9,121 bases of DNA, from NCBI GenBank assembly GCA_013002105.1, contig JABDKS010000651.1, positions 1 to 9,121 of the forward strand. Reading direction: 5' to 3'. This DNA comes from Pirellulaceae bacterium. GTDB lineage: Bacteria > Planctomycetota > Planctomycetia > Pirellulales > Pirellulaceae. Made by a program: the position numbers and the translations under genes. Within the stretch, counting starts at the first letter, position 1. Each line of letters starts with the position of its first letter. Shown one piece after another: positions 6,885-9,121 of the stretch. The notes beneath the pieces are model-generated. The model did not search any database. It was not told the DNA's origin and saw only the letters and a list, made by a program, of their open reading frames with translations.

Positions 6885-6911
6885 CCACTACACTGTTGGC
6901 AGCCACTACAC
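6885..6911. repeat. 9-bp direct repeat CCACTACAC in divergent intergenic region
   Basis: CCACTACAC occurs at 6885-6893 and again at 6903-6911, an 18-bp start-to-start distance, close to two helical turns. The pair lies between the divergent 657-aa gene and the YdjY-domain gene. It is placed where a dimeric regulator might bind, but the role is inferred only. Confidence 0.45.
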
Positions 6912-6923
6912 CCTGTCGACACC

Positions 6924-6948
6924 CGCCGATTGGCAGCATCAATCGGCG
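6924..6948. repeat. Perfect 9-bp inverted repeat, possible operator or leader hairpin
   Basis: CGCCGATTG (6924-6932) and CAATCGGCG (6940-6948) are exact reverse complements separated by seven bases (GCAGCAT). No T-run follows on either strand, so it is unlikely to be an intrinsic terminator. The position, 63 bp from the first possible start of the minus-strand gene and 58 bp from the TTG of the plus-strand gene, fits an operator or a 5'-leader stem. Confidence 0.5.
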
Positions 6949-6992
6949 ATGCCAAGCGGAAACGTGACCGGATCAAGGCCGCTGTGGGCGAC

Positions 6993-6997
6993 AGGAG
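6993..6997 (+). promoter_or_regulatory. Shine-Dalgarno AGGAG supporting the TTG start at 7007
   Basis: AGGAG is followed by a 9-nt spacer and then TTG at 7007-7009. This is a near-ideal arrangement and the main reason to consider the TTG rather than the ATG at 7040 as the start of the YdjY-domain gene. Planctomycetes often lack such sites, so chance occurrence cannot be ruled out. Confidence 0.4.
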
Positions 6998-7006
6998 CCA
7001 ACCATT

Positions 7007-8182
7007 TTGCCAGCGTTAACTTACTCACTGGACGATTCGATGCCAGAGATTCACGCGTTGTTCACATTCGAATCCTGCCAACGGGAGCGATTTTTGCGTT
7101 GTTTGACGCAGGTCCAACCGGGGCGAGACTATGACGCCCGTCGGATAGGGCATCCCCGGACCACTGCGTCCTGGATAGGCCGAACGGGGCGTTTTCTCGT
7201 CCTATTGGTCGTCGCCGTGGTGTTGTCCGACGGGGGTACCCTCTGGGGGCAGGCGGCGGATGGAGTCGAATCAAAGACGCCAAAATCTGCTTTGGGCGCC
7301 GCATTAGAATCCGACGCGGCGCGACGGGCCGCCGGTGAAGAGCCAGAGCAGACAGTTGTCGACAAATACTTGGAAGAGTACGTCGGGCCGGATGATAAGG
7401 CAGCAGTGGCGTTCTTGCCGCCACCGGGCGCGACCTCGATCAGTAAAACCGGGCGGCTCTGGGTCGACCGAAAACTTCGGCGGGTTTATATCGATGGTTA
7501 TGTGGCGATGCGCGAAGGCGCATTGGAGATGTTTGCCTGTCCCGTGGGTACGAAAGAACACGAGTCGATCGTGGGTGCGTTGGCAAAATCTCGCGAAGTC
7601 CATGCCGGCTTATTGGCGATCGGCGCCAAGCCGGGTAGCCCCGTTAAATTTTTGCCGGAGTTCGTTCCGCCCAAGGGGCAAGTCATTCGTGTCTGGGTTT
7701 GTTGGCGTGACGAAGACGGCAAGTTTCATGTAACCGATGCTCGCAAATGGGTACTGAAGAACGGAACCGATGCGGATGAAATGACCGCCGAGTGGGTTTT
7801 TGCCGGTAGTGGGTTTTGGAAGGATCCCTCGGATGGTCGCGAGTACTATCGTGCCGATGGCGGAGACATGATCTGTGTCTCGAATTTCAGCACTGCCATG
7901 ATAGACGTCAACGTCTCCAGCAGCGCCGAAGCGAATGACCTGCAGTACATTCCATTCGTCGATCGAATTCCAAAACGCGAGACGCCGGTGCGGTTGGTGC
8001 TGACTCCCGTGGTCACGCAGGCTGCCCCTGCAAATGATCATCCTGCCAAAGCAAATCCTGCGAAAGACAAACCAAACGTGGAGCCCGCTGCGCAATCGGT
8101 TCCAACCACTCCGTCGGATCGGGTGCCGACCGAAGATGTGTTGCCGATCAATCCCGCGGCGGCGAAATCAATCAAAAAATAG
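7007..8182 (+). CDS. YdjY-domain protein, secreted or membrane-anchored
   Basis: This 391-residue protein (from TTG) carries a YdjY-type domain, common in planctomycetes as an exported protein of unknown role. A hydrophobic segment, RFLVLLVVAVVLS (62-74), preceded by arginines and followed by LWGQAADG, looks like a signal peptide or N-terminal anchor with a long N-region. The YdjY-like core covers about 148-335: RLWVDRKLRRVYIDGYVAMREG, LEMFACPVGTKEHESIVG (173-190), EVHAGLLAIGAKPGSPV (197-213), GQVIRVWVCW (224-233), and WVFAGSGFWKDP (263-274). The KEHESI and HAGLLAIGAKPG motifs are the strongest signatures. A Pro/Ala/Lys-rich low-complexity tail (about 338-391) follows, as in proteins spanning a crowded cell envelope. 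The start is uncertain: TTG 7007 has an AGGAG 9 nt upstream, and ATG 7040 gives 380 residues with no good site. It is transcribed away from the yggS operon. The function is not known. Confidence 0.83.
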   Translation: MPALTYSLDDSMPEIHALFTFESCQRERFLRCLTQVQPGRDYDARRIGHPRTTASWIGRTGRFLVLLVVAVVLSDGGTLWGQAADGVESKTPKSALGAALESDAARRAAGEEPEQTVVDKYLEEYVGPDDKAAVAFLPPPGATSISKTGRLWVDRKLRRVYIDGYVAMREGALEMFACPVGTKEHESIVGALAKSREVHAGLLAIGAKPGSPVKFLPEFVPPKGQVIRVWVCWRDEDGKFHVTDARKWVLKNGTDADEMTAEWVFAGSGFWKDPSDGREYYRADGGDMICVSNFSTAMIDVNVSSSAEANDLQYIPFVDRIPKRETPVRLVLTPVVTQAAPANDHPAKANPAKDKPNVEPAAQSVPTTPSDRVPTEDVLPINPAAAKSIKK

Positions 8183-8548
8183 CGGTTGACGTCGAGCGGT
8201 CGGTTAGTGGTCTATCGCCGCGTAGGCGTTTTGTGACCAGTAGTTCATCCCGATCGGGGCGGGTGCGTTGTTGTCGGTTGATCGGTTTGTGTCAATCGTT
8301 CTGCTTGCGCATCTTAAATTCGCGACAGCCCGACCGCAGTTGGGACACAGGGGCGCGCTTTGGCACGCCGGTTGGTGAACTGTTGCAATTGATCTGATCG
8401 GTGCATTCAGCAGATGAATCATTTTCGTCGGGCGGTTTGGCTCCCGGTAGTGATAATCCGTCGACCTTCCTTAACTGCGCTGTATTGTTGTTTGGCGAAG
8501 CTCTGTGGATATGGTGCTTCGTGCGACCTGTAACACGGAGCGTGGCTC
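8183..8548. other. 366-bp intergenic region without a convincing gene
   Basis: This lies between the YdjY-domain gene and the histidine kinase gene, both on the plus strand. It contains a perfect 10-bp palindrome, CCCGATCGGG (8249-8258). A minus-strand open frame of 72 codons (8422-8204) has a single CPNCG motif but otherwise random-looking composition. I see no clear terminator stem with T-run after the upstream stop, and only a weak promoter-like pair near 8490-8515 ahead of the kinase gene. The length would allow a regulated promoter or a small RNA, but nothing specific supports one. Confidence 0.5.
8537..8540 (+). promoter_or_regulatory. Shine-Dalgarno GGAG for the histidine kinase gene
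   Basis: GGAG lies 8 nt upstream of the ATG at 8549, which fixes the kinase start. It is the clearest ribosome binding site with an ATG start in this window. Confidence 0.6.
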
Positions 8549-9121
8549 ATGAATTTAATCAAAAACTTTATTTCGCGGATCATCAGTCCCGATGCGCTGA
8601 TCTTTGTTGTCTCGGTAATCTTCCTTGGCGCCATGCATCAGTTTGCTTTCGGGGACCGCTTGGCACTCATTCTGTATTACCTGTTCGCCGTTGGCGCAGC
8701 GTACGCACTAGTTCGCCGCCGTGCGATTGGATTGGCGTCGGCGATCGTTGCCGTCCTGGCCGCGACGATGTTCGCGCAGTTGTACTACTCGGCAAAACCT
8801 GACACCTGGAATCCTGTCTACGATGCAACCCGCGATATGGTCGGCCTTGGTGCATTGATGTACCTGACCGTTCAATTGCTGATCGCTAGTTATAAAATGC
8901 AGCGAGAAGAGAAGAATCGAGTTCTGCAAAACAAGATCGAACAACAGCTCGTCGCGATGCGAGCCGAAGCATTGCGTCAGACCTCCCATGAAGTCCGCAC
9001 ACCTTTATCAACGATCACCGCGATCAGCGAAACTCTGTTGGACGGCAGCACGGGCGACCTAAACGGTGATCAACGCGAGTTCATCGAAGACATCGACGAA
9101 GCCGCTCAGCATTTATTGGCC
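8549..9121 (+). CDS. Membrane-bound sensor histidine kinase, partial (C-terminus outside window)
   Basis: The first 191 residues of a two-component sensor kinase are present, and the frame stays open to the right edge. Four hydrophobic segments (about residues 16-31, 38-54, 60-79 and 97-114) form a compact membrane domain with very short loops, so the sensed signal is probably within or close to the membrane. A charged helical linker (about 115-142, MQREEKNRVLQNKIEQQLVAM) leads into the dimerisation/phosphoacceptor domain. The H-box is RQTSHEVRTPLSTI, with the phosphorylated histidine at residue 147. The ATP-binding domain (N, G1, F and G2 boxes) would lie beyond the edge, so whether it is a simple or hybrid kinase is unknown. 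The start is well supported by GGAG 8 nt upstream of the ATG. No response regulator is in the window. A partner may follow downstream. Confidence 0.9.
   Translation, partial: MNLIKNFISRIISPDALIFVVSVIFLGAMHQFAFGDRLALILYYLFAVGAAYALVRRRAIGLASAIVAVLAATMFAQLYYSAKPDTWNPVYDATRDMVGLGALMYLTVQLLIASYKMQREEKNRVLQNKIEQQLVAMRAEALRQTSHEVRTPLSTITAISETLLDGSTGDLNGDQREFIEDIDEAAQHLLA

Noticed and set aside
6332..6976. Minus-strand 214-codon open frame overlapping the 5' part of the 657-aa gene
   Set aside because: It is rich in Arg/Cys/Ser/Pro as expected of a shifted frame, and the 657-aa frame is far longer and has natural composition.
8204..8422. Minus-strand open frame of 72 codons with a CPNCG motif, possibly a small zinc-binding protein
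   Set aside because: It has only one cysteine pair plus an isolated Cys, a random-looking C-terminus and no ribosome binding site. It is kept only as a remark under the intergenic region.
8401..8802. Plus-strand 133-codon open frame ahead of and overlapping the histidine kinase
   Set aside because: It overlaps the clearly supported kinase N-terminus in another frame and has an atypical Cys/Arg/Trp-rich composition.

Overview
The window looks like ordinary chromosome from a planctomycete of the Rhodopirellula/Pirellulaceae type. This is inferred from several things: GC content that is moderate by eye, Shine-Dalgarno sequences missing at most starts, frequent GTG/TTG starts, a YdjY-domain secreted protein of the kind typical of planctomycetes, and large conserved-looking proteins with no recognisable family. 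No rRNA, tRNA, CRISPR array, insertion sequence, integrase or phage gene is visible. The species call rests on pattern recognition only.

Layout, left to right. (1) Positions 1-1117, minus strand: the N-terminal 372 residues of a cation-chloride cotransporter (SLC12/APC-type) permease that runs off the left edge. (2) 1310-2465, minus strand: a two-gene unit made of an 88-residue helical protein and a TatD-like metal-dependent hydrolase resembling the EboB subgroup. A good sigma70-like promoter (AAGACA-17-TATAAT on the minus strand) lies just upstream. (3) 2579-2690: a short tandem array of six (perhaps seven) 16-17 bp units, GTGACGCGGCTKTTRA, which overlaps the stop codon of the next gene. (4) 2671-6860, minus strand: a tightly packed four-gene operon read right to left. 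It holds a 657-residue protein of unknown function, a YggS-type PLP-binding protein, a YggU/DUF167 protein and a CobW/P47K-type G3E GTPase, with gaps of 15, 16 and 10 bp. (5) 6861-7006: a divergent intergenic region with a 9-bp direct repeat and a 9-bp perfect inverted repeat. (6) 7007-8182, plus strand: a secreted or membrane-anchored YdjY-domain protein. (7) 8183-8548: 366 bp without a convincing gene. (8) 8549-9121, plus strand: the start of a membrane-bound sensor histidine kinase, cut by the right edge just after its H-box.

Functional reading. The yggS-yggU pair is widespread in bacteria and points to PLP homeostasis. What is less usual is its placement between a 657-residue unknown protein and a G3E GTPase whose guanine-specificity motif is GRSD instead of NKxD. 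The small protein plus TatD-like hydrolase looks like an independent transcription unit. I see no clear sign of a complete new defence or mobile system. The points most worth checking are the tandem array at the cobW-like stop codon, the degenerate G4 motif and unusual C-terminal domain of the GTPase, and the repeats in the divergent promoter region.
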